A stretch of 64,000 nt of DNA from Alistipes sp. An66 (GCF_002161445.1 NZ_NFHT01000013.1:17840-81839); one strand, 5' to 3'. Counted from the first letter of the stretch, positions 54,512-63,435 are shown. Notes: generated from the letters alone by a model not told the origin. A program made the numbers and translations.

Positions 54512-55786
54512 TCAGTTTGCGGGGGTTTCCGATTCGGTCGATTCTCCGGCTGCGGCCCGTTGCGGGTCGGCGACGGGGTTGACCTTGTCACCGTGCGTGA
54601 GCTTGTGGAAGCCCTCGACGACGATCCGCTCGCCCGGGATGACGCCCCGTTCGACGATCACGCGGTTGTCGATCTCGGGTCCCAGCTCGATCATGCGGCG
54701 CTCGGCCACGCTGTCCGGACGGATCACGAAAATGTAGGCTCCGCCCTTCTCGATGACCACCGACTTCGTGGGTACGACCGTGGCGTGCTCACGCACGTCG
54801 AGCAGCAGCCGCACCTTTGTGAACTGTCCCGGCAGCAGGATCCGATCCGGGTTGGCCATTTCGGCACGCACGGAGAAGGTTCCCGTTTCGGGATCGACCT
54901 GCGGGTCGGCGAAATCCACCAGACCCCGCAGCGGGTATTGGGAGTTGTCGGGGAGCGTGATCGTGACGTAGGGGTTCCACTTGCGCGTGGAGTCCTTCTG
55001 TCCGAGATTCACGTTCCGGGCCTTGCTTTTCAGGTAGTCGAGGCCCGTCATGCTGAAATCGACCTGCACGGTGTCGCTCTTCACGACGGTGGCCAGCAGC
55101 GACTTCCCGTTCGGGCTCACCAGCGTGCCGATGTCGACGCTCCGTTCGGAGATATAGCCCGACAGGGGCGAACTGACGGTCGTGTAGCTCAACGCCGTTT
55201 CGGCCTGTGTGAGGTCCGCCTCGCTCATCGCCACGGCGGCCGTCGCGCTTTCGTACGATGCCACGGCGTTGTCCAGATCCAACTGGCTGGCGGCATTCTG
55301 CTCGTAGAGGGGTCGGATGCGTTGCAGGTCGCGTTCGGCCTTTTGGGCCAGGGCCTTGTCCTTGTTCAGCTGGGCCTTGGCCTTGTTGACGCGGGCCTGG
55401 TAGACCTTGGGGTCGATGATGAAGAGGGGCTGTCCGCGGCGGACATAGGTTCCCTCCTCGAAGAGCATCCGTTCGAGGAAGCCCTCGACCCGTGCGCGGA
55501 TCTCGACGAACTGCTGGGCGCGGATGCGTCCCACGTATTCCCCGTAGATCTCGATGTCGTCCGTCCCGACGGGTTCGACCGCCACAACCGGATAGACCGG
55601 CTTCGGCGGTTCGGGCCGGAACACCCACCAGAGTCCTCCGGCGATCAGAACGGTGACGACTGCCAGTATCAGCCACGTGCGTTTGGAGAAACGGCGGACC
55701 CTGCCGCCGGCTTTCCTTCCGAGTTGCAGCGTGCGGCGACCCGCGCGGGTCGCCTGCTGTACGATTTTCTCGCGTGATAGTTTCAT
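54512..55786 (-). CDS. RND periplasmic adaptor protein (pump 2)
   Basis: Membrane-fusion protein, 424 aa from the ATG at 55786. Unlike the pump 1 adaptor it is anchored by one N-terminal membrane helix (WLILAVVTVLIAGGLWWVF, about 38-56) after a basic cytoplasmic stretch, with no lipobox. Lipoyl half-motif VEIRARVEGFLERMLFEEGT, hairpin KVYQARVNKAKAQLNKDKAL, barrel with DGRVDIGTLVSPNGK-like sequence (SERSVDIGTLVSPNGKSL). It starts the operon behind a -7 box at 55839. Confidence 0.92.
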   Translation of the reverse strand: MKLSREKIVQQATRAGRRTLQLGRKAGGRVRRFSKRTWLILAVVTVLIAGGLWWVFRPEPPKPVYPVVAVEPVGTDDIEIYGEYVGRIRAQQFVEIRARVEGFLERMLFEEGTYVRRGQPLFIIDPKVYQARVNKAKAQLNKDKALAQKAERDLQRIRPLYEQNAASQLDLDNAVASYESATAAVAMSEADLTQAETALSYTTVSSPLSGYISERSVDIGTLVSPNGKSLLATVVKSDTVQVDFSMTGLDYLKSKARNVNLGQKDSTRKWNPYVTITLPDNSQYPLRGLVDFADPQVDPETGTFSVRAEMANPDRILLPGQFTKVRLLLDVREHATVVPTKSVVIEKGGAYIFVIRPDSVAERRMIELGPEIDNRVIVERGVIPGERIVVEGFHKLTHGDKVNPVADPQRAAAGESTESETPAN

Positions 55787-55838
55787 GTGTTGCTTCAAAT
55801 TCCGGATCGTTTGCCTGGTTTGTGTCCGGTTCAAGGGG

Positions 55839-55846
55839 CAAAAGTA
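55839..55846 (-). promoter_or_regulatory. -7 element for efflux operon 2
   Basis: TACTTTTG on the minus strand, perfect -7 match, 52 bases before acrA. TTTG lies 16 bases upstream, a short spacing. Imperfect inverted GGCCTTTTCG/CGAAAGGCG between 55867 and 55905 may be a regulator site (the LytTR gene ends just upstream). Confidence 0.55.
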
Positions 55847-55920
55847 CAAATTTTTCCCGTAACAAACGGCCTTTTCGGGCAAATAGGCGCTTCGAAAGGC
55901 GAGAATTTTATCCGTCATCC

Positions 55921-56685
55921 CTATTCCTTGTCGGAAAGACTCCCGGGAAACAGCGAATGACGCGACAGAAAATCGTAGAATGCCTGCCGGCAGTTCTCCG
56001 AAATCGGGATGCGTTCCGATCCGAAGACGATCCGGTTCCGTTCGATCGTGCGGATCTTCGACGGCTGCACGATGTAGGAGCGGTGGACGCGGATGAAGCG
56101 GTCCGACGGCAACTGTTCTTCGAGCGTTTTCAGGCTCAACAGCGAGAGGATCGGGTGCGGTTCGCCTTCGACGTGGATCTTCACGTAATCTTTCAGTCCT
56201 TCGATGTAGCGGATGCGGTCCAGGTCGATCCGTTGCAGGCGGTATTCCGTCTTCACGAAGAGGCTCTGCCGTTCCGGTTCTGCCTTCCGCGGTGCCTCTT
56301 CCGGGGTCCGGTCCGCGCGGCGTTTGAGCTCGAACCACGCCAGCGCCTTCTTGGCTGCCGCGAGGAAGTCGTTGTAGCTGATCGGTTTGAGCAGGTAGTC
56401 CAGGGCGCGGACCCGGAACCCCTCGACGGCATACCGGCTGAATGCCGTCGTGAAGATCACCCGCGTCTCCTCGGGCAGCATCCGCGACAGCTCCATGCCG
56501 TTGAGCCCCGGCATCTGGATGTCGCAGAAGAGCAGGTCCACGGGATCCTCCCGCAGGGCCGCAAAGGCTGCCGTGCCGCTCTCGAAGGAGCCCGCGAGTT
56601 CGAGAAACGGCGTCTTGCGCACGTATCCCTCCATGAGCTCCACGGCCAGCGGCTCGTCGTCGATTACCAGACAGCGCAGTTTCAT
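55921..56685 (-). CDS. LytTR-family response regulator
   Basis: A 254-aa regulator: receiver domain (1-120) with DD at 9-10, phospho-acceptor D55 (LLFCDIQMPG) and K in DYLLKPIS; then a LytTR DNA-binding domain (about 155-250: VKTEYRLQRIDLDRIRYIEG, RFIRVHRSYIVQPSKI). ATGA overlap with the kinase gene. It lies directly upstream of the RND 2 operon on the same strand, so the pump is a likely target. Confidence 0.94.
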   Translation of the reverse strand: MKLRCLVIDDEPLAVELMEGYVRKTPFLELAGSFESGTAAFAALREDPVDLLFCDIQMPGLNGMELSRMLPEETRVIFTTAFSRYAVEGFRVRALDYLLKPISYNDFLAAAKKALAWFELKRRADRTPEEAPRKAEPERQSLFVKTEYRLQRIDLDRIRYIEGLKDYVKIHVEGEPHPILSLLSLKTLEEQLPSDRFIRVHRSYIVQPSKIRTIERNRIVFGSERIPISENCRQAFYDFLSRHSLFPGSLSDKE

Positions 56686-57731
56686 CGTTCGTTGAGTTTG
56701 ATGCAGAGCAGGGCCGTGTAGGTGTCGCCCTGCCCGCCGTATTCGAAGGTGTAACGGTCCGGATAGATCATTTCCAGCCGTTTGGAGAGGTTCGGAAGCC
56801 CGATTCCCGAGCCGCTGCGGTCGGACGTTCCCGATTTGGGGAAGCAGCTGTTCTTGATCCGGCAGATCAGCTGACCGTCGATTTCGTGGATGTCGATGGC
56901 TACGTAGGAGGGTTTTTCGTTGTCCACGCCGTGCTTGAAGGCGTTCTCCACCAGCGAAATGAACAGCAGCGGTGCGACGGGTGTCTGCGAGGGTTCGTCG
57001 GGCAGCGACACGAAGACCCGCACGTGGCGCGGCTGGCGGATGCGCATCAGCTCGATGTAGTCGCGCAGGAACCCGATCTCGGCCGACAGCGGGACGGTCG
57101 GCAGGCTGCTGTCATAGAGCACGTAGCGCAGCATGCGGCTCAAATCGTGGACGGCCTGCTGGGCGCGTTCGGTGTCGAGCAGGATGAGCGAGTAGATGTT
57201 GTTCAGGGTGTTGAACAGAAAATGGGGGTTCAGCTGGCTTTTGAGGTTCTGCAACTCGGCCTGTGTGCGGCTGTGTTCGAGCTCCTTGCGGGCCGATTCG
57301 GCGCGGTACCAGCCGCTGGTCATCCGGATGGCGACGCCCACTCCCACGACCAGCACATAGAGGGTCAGGTTTCCGGCGAAGAACCGCACCGAGTCCTGCC
57401 AGGGGCGTTCGATCGGCGGGCGGTGCATGTCGGGCAGCAGGAGATGGCGGAACAGCAGGTGGACGAGGAGCATCACCGCGCCGATGAGCAGCAGGTTGTA
57501 GCCGGTGAACCTGCCGAACCGCCGCGACGTGAGGTAGCGGTCGATCAGCAGGAAATAGTTCGTGTAGAAGACCACCATGAAGGAGAGCGGAACCAGCAGG
57601 AACCGGGCATATTGCGATCCGGTCATCAGCGGACGGTTCGGCCCGGTTACGAAGAGCGGCATGCCGAAGATCACGGCCCAGACCGTGACATGGACCAGCC
57701 AGCCCGTATATTTCGATTGCGAAGCAGTCAT
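56682..57731 (-). CDS. LytS-type sensor histidine kinase
   Basis: A 349-aa kinase with about four membrane helices (12-135) and a His_kinase domain: phospho-acceptor H170 in SQLNPHFLFNTLNNIYSLI, the N-box LVENAFKHGV, and a GSGIGLPNLSKRLE G-box. There is no large extracellular sensor, so it may sense membrane state. It pairs with the overlapping LytTR regulator. Confidence 0.93.
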   Translation of the reverse strand: MTASQSKYTGWLVHVTVWAVIFGMPLFVTGPNRPLMTGSQYARFLLVPLSFMVVFYTNYFLLIDRYLTSRRFGRFTGYNLLLIGAVMLLVHLLFRHLLLPDMHRPPIERPWQDSVRFFAGNLTLYVLVVGVGVAIRMTSGWYRAESARKELEHSRTQAELQNLKSQLNPHFLFNTLNNIYSLILLDTERAQQAVHDLSRMLRYVLYDSSLPTVPLSAEIGFLRDYIELMRIRQPRHVRVFVSLPDEPSQTPVAPLLFISLVENAFKHGVDNEKPSYVAIDIHEIDGQLICRIKNSCFPKSGTSDRSGSGIGLPNLSKRLEMIYPDRYTFEYGGQGDTYTALLCIKLNER

Positions 57732-57774
57732 AATGCAAAGATATAAAAATTATGGGGTCGAAGCGCGTGTAGTG

Positions 57775-57823
57775 GGTGCCTTTTGGTGGCAAAAGGTACC
57801 GCCAAAACCATCCGCAAGTTGCT
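57775..57823 (-). repeat. Dispersed gene-end repeat, copy 2
   Basis: Minus-strand copy of the element at 961-1010: GCAACTTGCGGATGGTTTTGG, then GGTACCTTTTGCCA, then CAAAAGGCACC, with one arm of the hairpin slightly diverged. It lies downstream of the MacB permease remnant, after a CCGGCTT-AAAAAGCCGG-type hairpin, and before the kinase gene. A run of nine C (57829-57837, nine G on the element's strand) precedes it. Confidence 0.75.
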
Positions 57824-57877
57824 TCCGACCCCCCCCCGTGAGATTCCTCCGCCCACAAAACCGGCTTTTTAAGCCGG

Positions 57878-58900
57878 TTATTCGTAGCGGATGGCTTCGA
57901 TGGGGTCGAGCATGGCGGCTTTCTGCGCCGGATACCACCCGAAGAAGACGCCCGTGAGGGTGCAGACCGCAAAGGAGAGGAAGACGCTCCACGGCTGGAT
58001 GTAGATCGGGAAGGCGGCGAAGATGTTCACCGCCACGGCCGCCCCGATCCCGGCCAGCACGCCGATCACACCGCCCGTGACACTGATCAGGATCGACTCG
58101 ATGAGGAACTGCGCCAGGATGTCTATCCCTTTGGCTCCTATCGACATGCGGAGTCCTATTTCACGTGTTCGTTCAGTTACCGAGACGTACATGATGTTCA
58201 TGATCCCGATGCCGCCCACGAGCAGCGAAATCCCTGCCACGGCCGCCAGCAGCACGGTCATCATGTCGGTCGTCGAGGTGAGCATCGAGGCCATCTCCTG
58301 CTGCGAGCGGATCGAGAAATCGTCGTCGTCGGTCTCTTTCAGCCGGTGGTTCGTGCGCAGGATCGCCGTGATTTCGTCGATGGCCTGATCGGTGTAGGCT
58401 TCGGTGAGCGCCGAGCAGATGATCTCCTGCAAGTGCGTGATGGCGAGGATGCGTTTCTGCACGGTCGTGTAGGGGGCGATGATCAGGTCGTCCTGGTCCA
58501 TGCCCATGCTGTTGTAACCCTTGCTTTCGAGCACCCCCACGATGCGGAACGGGATCGTCCCGAAGCGGATCACCTTCCCCACGGGATTCTCCCCGTCGGG
58601 GAAGAGCTCCCCGGCCACGGTCTTCCCCACGAGGCAGACCTTCGCGGCCGTCTTGATGTCCTGCTCGGAGAAGGTGTCGCCGTCGTCGACCCGGTAGCGG
58701 CGGATTTCCAGATAGTCGAGATTCACGCCGTAGACCGTCGTCGGAGTATTGTTGGCCCCGTAGATGGCCTGCCCGGCGCTGTTGACCGACGGCGAGACGT
58801 AGGTCACGTAGCGGGTCTTGCTCCGGATGTCTTCCAGATCCTGCAATTTCAGCGACTCCATGTCGTCGGCGCTCAACTGGACGCCCCCGCGGCGGTCTGC
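57878..58900 (-). pseudogene. MacB-type ABC permease, N-terminal part deleted
   Basis: The C-terminal two thirds of a MacB/FtsX-like permease. The residual periplasmic part begins GGVQLSADDMESLKLQ; then VGKTVAGELFPDGENPVGKVIRFG, three C-terminal helices (VLLAAVAGISLLVGGIGIMN, FLIESILISVTGGVIGVLAG, VFLSFAVCTLTGVFFGWYPA), and the tail KAAMLDPIEAIRYE. Missing are the N-terminal membrane helix, the start of the periplasmic core, and the ATPase gene that normally precedes it. The junction falls within the end of macA. A long open frame upstream on this strand is noise. Confidence 0.75.
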
Positions 58901-60018
58901 GGCTCGCGGCTCGCGGCCGTCAGCCCCACGGCCACCGTATCGCCGTCGACGAGCCCTCCGAGGATCTCCGTGAGCTCGCCGCTCGCCGCCCCCGTCGTCA
59001 CCGGGCACGGTTGCAACTCCCTTCCGCGCACGACCCAGACCTCGCGCATGCCCGGCTCCTCCGTGGCGGCCGGGGCGACCGTCAGCTCCAATTCGCCCAG
59101 CAGCTCCGTGTCGGGTACGAAGCGCAGCGCTTTGGTCGGCACGGCCAGCGCATGCTCCTTTTCCAGCGTGGAGATCGTGACGTTGGCCGTCAGTCCGGGT
59201 TTGAGTTTCAGATCGGGGTTGTAAGCCGTGATGACCACCTCGTAGGTTACGACGCTCGATTCGGTCGTCGCTTCGAGGCGCACCTGCTCGACCGTCCCCT
59301 CGAACGTGTCGTCCGGATAGGCGTCGACGGTGAACTCCACGCGCTGCCCTTCGGCCACCTGCCCGATGTCGGCCTCGTCGACGTCGGCCACGACCTCCAT
59401 CTGCGTCAGGTCGTGGGCGATGGTGAAGAGCGTCGGGGTCTCGAAGCTCGCCGCTACGGTCTGCCCCTCCTCGACGGCCCGGCTGATGACCACGCCGTCG
59501 ATCGGCGAGGTGATCGTTGCATAGCCCAGGTTACGCTCGACCTTCACCATTGCGGCCTTGGCCTGATCGTAGGCGGCGCCCGACTTCTCGTAGAGGTACG
59601 TGGCGTCGTCGTACTCCTGGTCGCTGACCAGCTCCTTTTCATGCAGCGCCTTCGTCCGCGTGTAGTTTTTGAGCTGGTATTCGTATTCGGCCTTGCAGCT
59701 GGCCAGCTCCGCCTGTGCGGACTCCAATTCGGCTTGCAGCGTCACCTTGTCCATCTCGGCGATCAGCTGCCCGGCCTTCACCACGTCGTTGTAGTCGACG
59801 TAGAGCTTGTCGATGATGCCCGACACCTGCGTGCCGACGTCGACCTCCGTGACGGGCTCCACGGTGCCGGTCGCCGTCACCGAATTGCGGATCGTGATGC
59901 GGCTCGTCGGAGCCGTTTCCAGCGTGATCCCCGCCCCTTTCGAGGGGCGCAGCAGCAACCACGCCGCAACAACTCCCGCGGCGACAAGGACCGCGACGAG
60001 GATTTTTTTCCGTTTCAT
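58873..60018 (-). CDS. macA: MacA-like efflux adaptor, probably shortened at its 3' end
   Basis: A 381-aa membrane-fusion protein with N-terminal helix (ILVAVLVAAGVVAAWLLL), lipoyl motif TEVDVGTQVSGIIDKLYVD, coiled hairpin QAELESAQAELASCKAEY, and barrel with TGAASGELTEILGGLVDGDT. The usual C-terminal tail of MacA is replaced by SREPQTAAGASS and a stop exactly at the macB deletion junction. It can still couple to an outer-membrane channel but its ABC partner is missing here. Confidence 0.85.
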   Translation of the reverse strand: MKRKKILVAVLVAAGVVAAWLLLRPSKGAGITLETAPTSRITIRNSVTATGTVEPVTEVDVGTQVSGIIDKLYVDYNDVVKAGQLIAEMDKVTLQAELESAQAELASCKAEYEYQLKNYTRTKALHEKELVSDQEYDDATYLYEKSGAAYDQAKAAMVKVERNLGYATITSPIDGVVISRAVEEGQTVAASFETPTLFTIAHDLTQMEVVADVDEADIGQVAEGQRVEFTVDAYPDDTFEGTVEQVRLEATTESSVVTYEVVITAYNPDLKLKPGLTANVTISTLEKEHALAVPTKALRFVPDTELLGELELTVAPAATEEPGMREVWVVRGRELQPCPVTTGAASGELTEILGGLVDGDTVAVGLTAASREPQTAAGASS

Positions 60019-60034
60019 CTCCTGTGTTTTGTGT

Positions 60035-61417
60035 TTAGTTGATCGTTGTCGTGTTGCGCCCCTGGTAGATATTCAGCAGCTCGATGTTCAGCAGCGCCAT
60101 GTACTTGGCCTGCAACACCTCCTGACGGGCCGACGACCACTCGTTCTGGGCCGTGATCAGCTCGACGGTGTTCTTCACGCCGAGGTTGAACTGCTCCTGC
60201 GTGAGCTCGAAACTCTGGCGGGCGTATCGCTCCTTTTCGGTTGCCGCACGGTACTGCGACTGCGCCGAGACGGCATCCAGATAGGCCGACTCCACCTCGC
60301 GCAGCAGCGTCTTCTGCAAGTCCTGCCACGTCAGACGGCTGTTCTCCGCTTCGAGGCGGGCCTTGTTCACGGCCGTGCGGTTCCTGCGGTTCGAGAAGAT
60401 CGGGATGCTCAACGTCAGCCCCACATTTTCGTTGAAGCGGTTCCAGATCTGGCTGCCGCTTTCGTATCCGCCGTTGGACATGTGGCCCGTGCCGATGCCG
60501 GCGGTCAACGATAAGGAGGGATAGAACCCCGCCTGCGCCTGCCGGATTCCCAGTTCCGCGGATTCGACGGCCAATTCTCCCCGTTGGATCTCGGGCATGG
60601 CCGTAAGTGCCGTTGCATAGATTTCGGCTTTGGCGGGCAGGGATGACAACACCTCACTCTCTTGGATGGCAGGTGCGGCGAGGTTCATCTCCTCCGTAAT
60701 ATCGAGTTCGAGCAACTGTTTGAGTTGCAGCCGGTAGTTGTCGAGCGACGTGCGGGCGGTCGTGACCTGGTAGAGGTCGCTCGCATATTGGCTTTCGAGT
60801 TGAGCGAAGTCCACCCGGCTGATCGACCCCGCTTTCCACAGCTCTTCGGCTCGGTCGCGCTGGGCCCGGGATACTTCGGCCGTATTGGCAGCCACCGCCA
60901 CGGCCTCGGTTGCGTAGAGCGCTTGCAGATAGGCCTGTACGATGGCGATGCGGATGTCGTTCTCCGATTCGGCGACCGAAAGTTCGTCGATGCGGTTCTG
61001 CACCTGCTGCTGCCTGACCGCCGTGCGGAGTTTGCCTCCTTCGTAGAGGGTCAGTCCGGCTTCGAGTCCGTAGGTGCCGGTGTAGGTGGTCCGGTCGGAG
61101 ACGTTCGTCGACGGGTAGTTCGTGAATCCCTGGGTCGTCGAGGCGCTCAACGACGGCAGCCGTGCGGCTTTGGCCTCTTTCGTGTCTTCGAGCCCCGAGA
61201 GGTAGTCGTTGCGGCTCTGTTGCAGCTGGATGTTGTTTTCCAGTGCATAATGCAGGCATTCGTCCAGCGTCCAGCATCGGACCGTATCGCCGGACATCGT
61301 TCGGGTTTCTGCGGAGCGTGCCGGTACGTCCGGTGTCCGGAGGGCTTCGGAGTTCCGGGCCGGTGCGGAGAGAAGCCCTGTCAATGCGGCGCATGCTGTC
61401 AGCACGATTCGTTTCAT
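60035..61417 (-). CDS. TolC-family outer-membrane protein (Mac system)
   Basis: A 460-aa outer-membrane channel with a normal signal peptide (MKRIVLTACAALTGLLSAPA, no lipobox), then OEP repeats: CWTLDECLHYALENNIQLQQ, ARLPSLSASTTQGF and GFYPSLSLTAGIGTG, and the terminal AKYMALLNIELLNIYQG. It is the first gene of the tolC-macA-macB unit, with a good promoter. Confidence 0.92.
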   Translation of the reverse strand: MKRIVLTACAALTGLLSAPARNSEALRTPDVPARSAETRTMSGDTVRCWTLDECLHYALENNIQLQQSRNDYLSGLEDTKEAKAARLPSLSASTTQGFTNYPSTNVSDRTTYTGTYGLEAGLTLYEGGKLRTAVRQQQVQNRIDELSVAESENDIRIAIVQAYLQALYATEAVAVAANTAEVSRAQRDRAEELWKAGSISRVDFAQLESQYASDLYQVTTARTSLDNYRLQLKQLLELDITEEMNLAAPAIQESEVLSSLPAKAEIYATALTAMPEIQRGELAVESAELGIRQAQAGFYPSLSLTAGIGTGHMSNGGYESGSQIWNRFNENVGLTLSIPIFSNRRNRTAVNKARLEAENSRLTWQDLQKTLLREVESAYLDAVSAQSQYRAATEKERYARQSFELTQEQFNLGVKNTVELITAQNEWSSARQEVLQAKYMALLNIELLNIYQGRNTTTIN

Positions 61418-61434
61418 GGCATTTTCGTTTGCTG

Positions 61435-61465
61435 CAAAGCTACGCGCGGTATTGCGTGCGTACAA
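61435..61465 (-). promoter_or_regulatory. Promoter of the tolC-macA unit
   Basis: TAGCTTTG (61442-61435) on the minus strand with TTGT (61465-61462) 19 bases upstream. The -7 box is 18 bases before the tolC ATG. Between this and the tRNA promoter (61466-61765) I see no gene or signal. Confidence 0.65.
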
Positions 61466-61765
61466 TTAAAATGGACGAACCTCGTTTTTTTGTCGACGAA
61501 CCGGCCCGGAATATCGTCGGGCGTTTTGGGTATTGATGCGGGTTTCGGAGGGCAGACGCGGTGTCGGGATGCAATTCAACTCCTTTCCGGATGTCGATGG
61601 CGGGAACGGAGAGCCGGGGACGATTGTCCGGAGGATTTTGTTCGTTTGATTTCAGAATGGAGGATATCTGATTGATAATAAGCTGTGTGAGAGGCTGGTG
61701 GCGGGCGATTGGATTTGTCTTGGGGTTCGGTGATAGTAAAAAAATTGCAGAATGGCACTGAAAAA

Positions 61766-61796
61766 TTTGGAGATTCACAAATTTTAGTTACCTTTG
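61766..61796 (+). promoter_or_regulatory. Promoter of tRNA-Gly
   Basis: TTTG (61766-61769), 19-base spacer, TACCTTTG (61789-61796): a full match to the Bacteroidetes -33/-7 consensus, 26 bases before the tRNA. Confidence 0.82.
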
Positions 61797-61821
61797 CACT
61801 CGCAATAAGCAACAAATATTT

Positions 61822-61897
61822 GCGGAAATAGCTCAGTTGGTAGAGCGCAACCTTGCCAAGGTTGAGGTCGCGGGTCCGAGTCCCGTTTTCCGCTCCA
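61822..61897 (+). tRNA. tRNA-Gly (anticodon GCC)
   Basis: A complete cloverleaf: acceptor GCGGAAA (61822-61828) pairs with TTTCCGC (61887-61893); D arm GCTCAGTTGGTAGAGC; anticodon stem CAACC/GGTTG with loop TTGCCAA, anticodon GCC at 61855-61857; T arm GCGGG/CCCGT; encoded CCA (61895-61897). It lies directly upstream of an integrase, a classic integration site. Confidence 0.95.
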
Positions 61898-61926
61898 GAG
61901 GGGGCCAGAAAGAAACCCCGATAGAA

Positions 61927-61969
61927 AGCAAAAAGCCTTGTATATCAGCGATATACAAGGCTTTTTGCT
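61927..61969. terminator. Terminator after tRNA-Gly
   Basis: A 20-bp perfect stem (AGCAAAAAGCCTTGTATATC and its complement) with a three-base loop and flanking A/T tracts, 29 bases after the tRNA. Confidence 0.82.
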
Positions 61970-62020
61970 TGTATTCTCCCACTCCTGTTGAAGCAAAAGG
62001 CAGCAAGTATTTCACGCCTT

Positions 62021-62062
62021 AATCGTGACCTTTTTTGCTCGGACCGAAAATAGGTCACGATT
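62021..62062 (+). repeat. Inverted repeat upstream of the integrase
   Basis: AATCGTGACC (62021-62030) and GGTCACGATT (62053-62062), ten bases each, perfect, separated by 22 bases. Candidate integrase/excisionase binding site or regulatory hairpin. The rest of the 250-bp gap between tRNA and integrase contains the terminator above and no gene. Confidence 0.5.
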
Positions 62063-62147
62063 TAGCTCTATTTCGCTGATTTGCATCATTTTACTCTGCA
62101 ATATTCCGGTGCTGAAGACGTTTAATTTATCCAAAAACCAAGCAGCC

Positions 62148-63365
62148 ATGTTGCCACGAACCACCTTCAGCGTTGTCTTCTTCTGCAAGAAGACCAAAGT
62201 CACGAAAAAGGGCAAGGCCCCGATCTATGCCCGTATCACTACGACCGGTCAGTCGACCGAAGTCTATACACAATGCCAGATCGAGCCGGAACGCTGGAAT
62301 CAGCGCCTCGAACGCTCTCTCTACAAGGACGAGGTCGATCAGCAGATCAACCGTATCATCGCCAGCTACCGGGCCTCCATCCTTGCCGCCTACGACCGAT
62401 TGATCCAGGAGAACAGGACGCCGACCTGCTTTGCCGTCAAACAGCTGCTGGGCTCCGCCTCTTCGAGCCGGATGGTGCTGGCGGAGTTCGGCAAATACTG
62501 CGAGAAACGCCAGCAGGAGGTCGGCACCCGGATCACACAGCTCACGGCCAACAAGTACCACCGCCTGCTGCGCTACATGACCGAATATGTCCGGCAGGTG
62601 TATGGCAAAGAGGATCTTCCGCTGGAGACGATCGACTATGCCTACGTCGATGGATTGAACACCTACATGCAGACGGCCTACAACTGCCACAACAACGGGG
62701 CGGTCAATCTGCTCTGCTGTTTGAAGAATTTCCTGCTCTATGCGGTCCGCAACGAATGGATCGAGAAAAATCCCTTCCGTTACTATAAGATGAAGATCGA
62801 CAAAACGAACGTCAAGGTGCCGCTGACGAAGGCGGAGCTGGACCTGCTGCTAAGGCGACCGATGCCCAACGAGCGTCTGGACCGGATCCGGGATGTCTTC
62901 TGCTTCTGCGCACTGACGGGACTGGCCTTCACGGATGTCGACCACCTGCGGAGGGAACACTTCACGACGGACGAGGAGGGGCAACTGTGGATCCATAAAC
63001 CGCGGGAGAAGACTGCGGTGATGAGCCGTGTTCCGGTGCTTCCGCAGGCGGCGGCCCTGCTGGAGAAGTACTGCGACGATGCCAACTGTCGGGCGCGGGG
63101 CAAGCTGCTGCCGGTCCCGTCGAATACGAAGATGAACGCCTACCTGAAGGAGATAGCGGATATTTGCCAGATTCACAAGCATCTGACCACGCACTTGGCG
63201 CGCCATACGTTTGCCACGCTGGCAATTGAATACGGGATGCCGATCGACATTATCGCCAAGATTCTGGGCCATACGAATACGAACATGACACGGCGCTATG
63301 CGAAGATCTCCGAGGCGAACATCAGCCGCGAGATGCGCCGCATCGGCAAGGTACTGACGGCATAA
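62148..63365 (+). CDS. Tyrosine recombinase / integrase
   Basis: Site-specific recombinase, 405 aa from the ATG at 62148 (MLPRTTFSVVFFCKK). N-terminal arm-binding region (RTTFSVVFFCKKTKVTKKGK), core-binding SAM-like domain (about 108-205), catalytic domain with H349/R352 (HLTTHLARHTFATL), LGHTN (H375) and nucleophile Y384 (TRRYAKI). The first catalytic Arg is replaced (FCALTGLAFTDV, A260), a variation known in Bacteroidetes integrases such as IntDOT. The open frame extends upstream to 62025 without family-like sequence. It marks a mobile element next to tRNA-Gly. Confidence 0.93.
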   Translation: MLPRTTFSVVFFCKKTKVTKKGKAPIYARITTTGQSTEVYTQCQIEPERWNQRLERSLYKDEVDQQINRIIASYRASILAAYDRLIQENRTPTCFAVKQLLGSASSSRMVLAEFGKYCEKRQQEVGTRITQLTANKYHRLLRYMTEYVRQVYGKEDLPLETIDYAYVDGLNTYMQTAYNCHNNGAVNLLCCLKNFLLYAVRNEWIEKNPFRYYKMKIDKTNVKVPLTKAELDLLLRRPMPNERLDRIRDVFCFCALTGLAFTDVDHLRREHFTTDEEGQLWIHKPREKTAVMSRVPVLPQAAALLEKYCDDANCRARGKLLPVPSNTKMNAYLKEIADICQIHKHLTTHLARHTFATLAIEYGMPIDIIAKILGHTNTNMTRRYAKISEANISREMRRIGKVLTA

Positions 63366-63379
63366 GTTGTAGATCCTAA

Positions 63380-63414
63380 AAATGGGACATATTTTTGATA
63401 TGTCCCATTTTTTT
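63380..63414. terminator. Terminator after the integrase
   Basis: A 13-bp stem, AAATGGGACATAT (63380-63392) with ATATGTCCCATTT (63398-63410), followed by four more T. It also ends the minus-strand gene that stops at 63436. Confidence 0.82.
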
Positions 63415-63435
63415 ATAGTCCAAATTGCAATAAAA

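Noticed and set aside
57829..57837. Nine-C run near the MacB remnant as a contingency locus
   Set aside because: It is intergenic and not positioned within a promoter spacer that I can recognise, so there is no evident switch.
57878..59008. Long form of the ABC permease starting at 59008
   Set aside because: The first part overlaps macA in another frame and is Arg/Gly-rich noise; the permease fold begins only near 58900.
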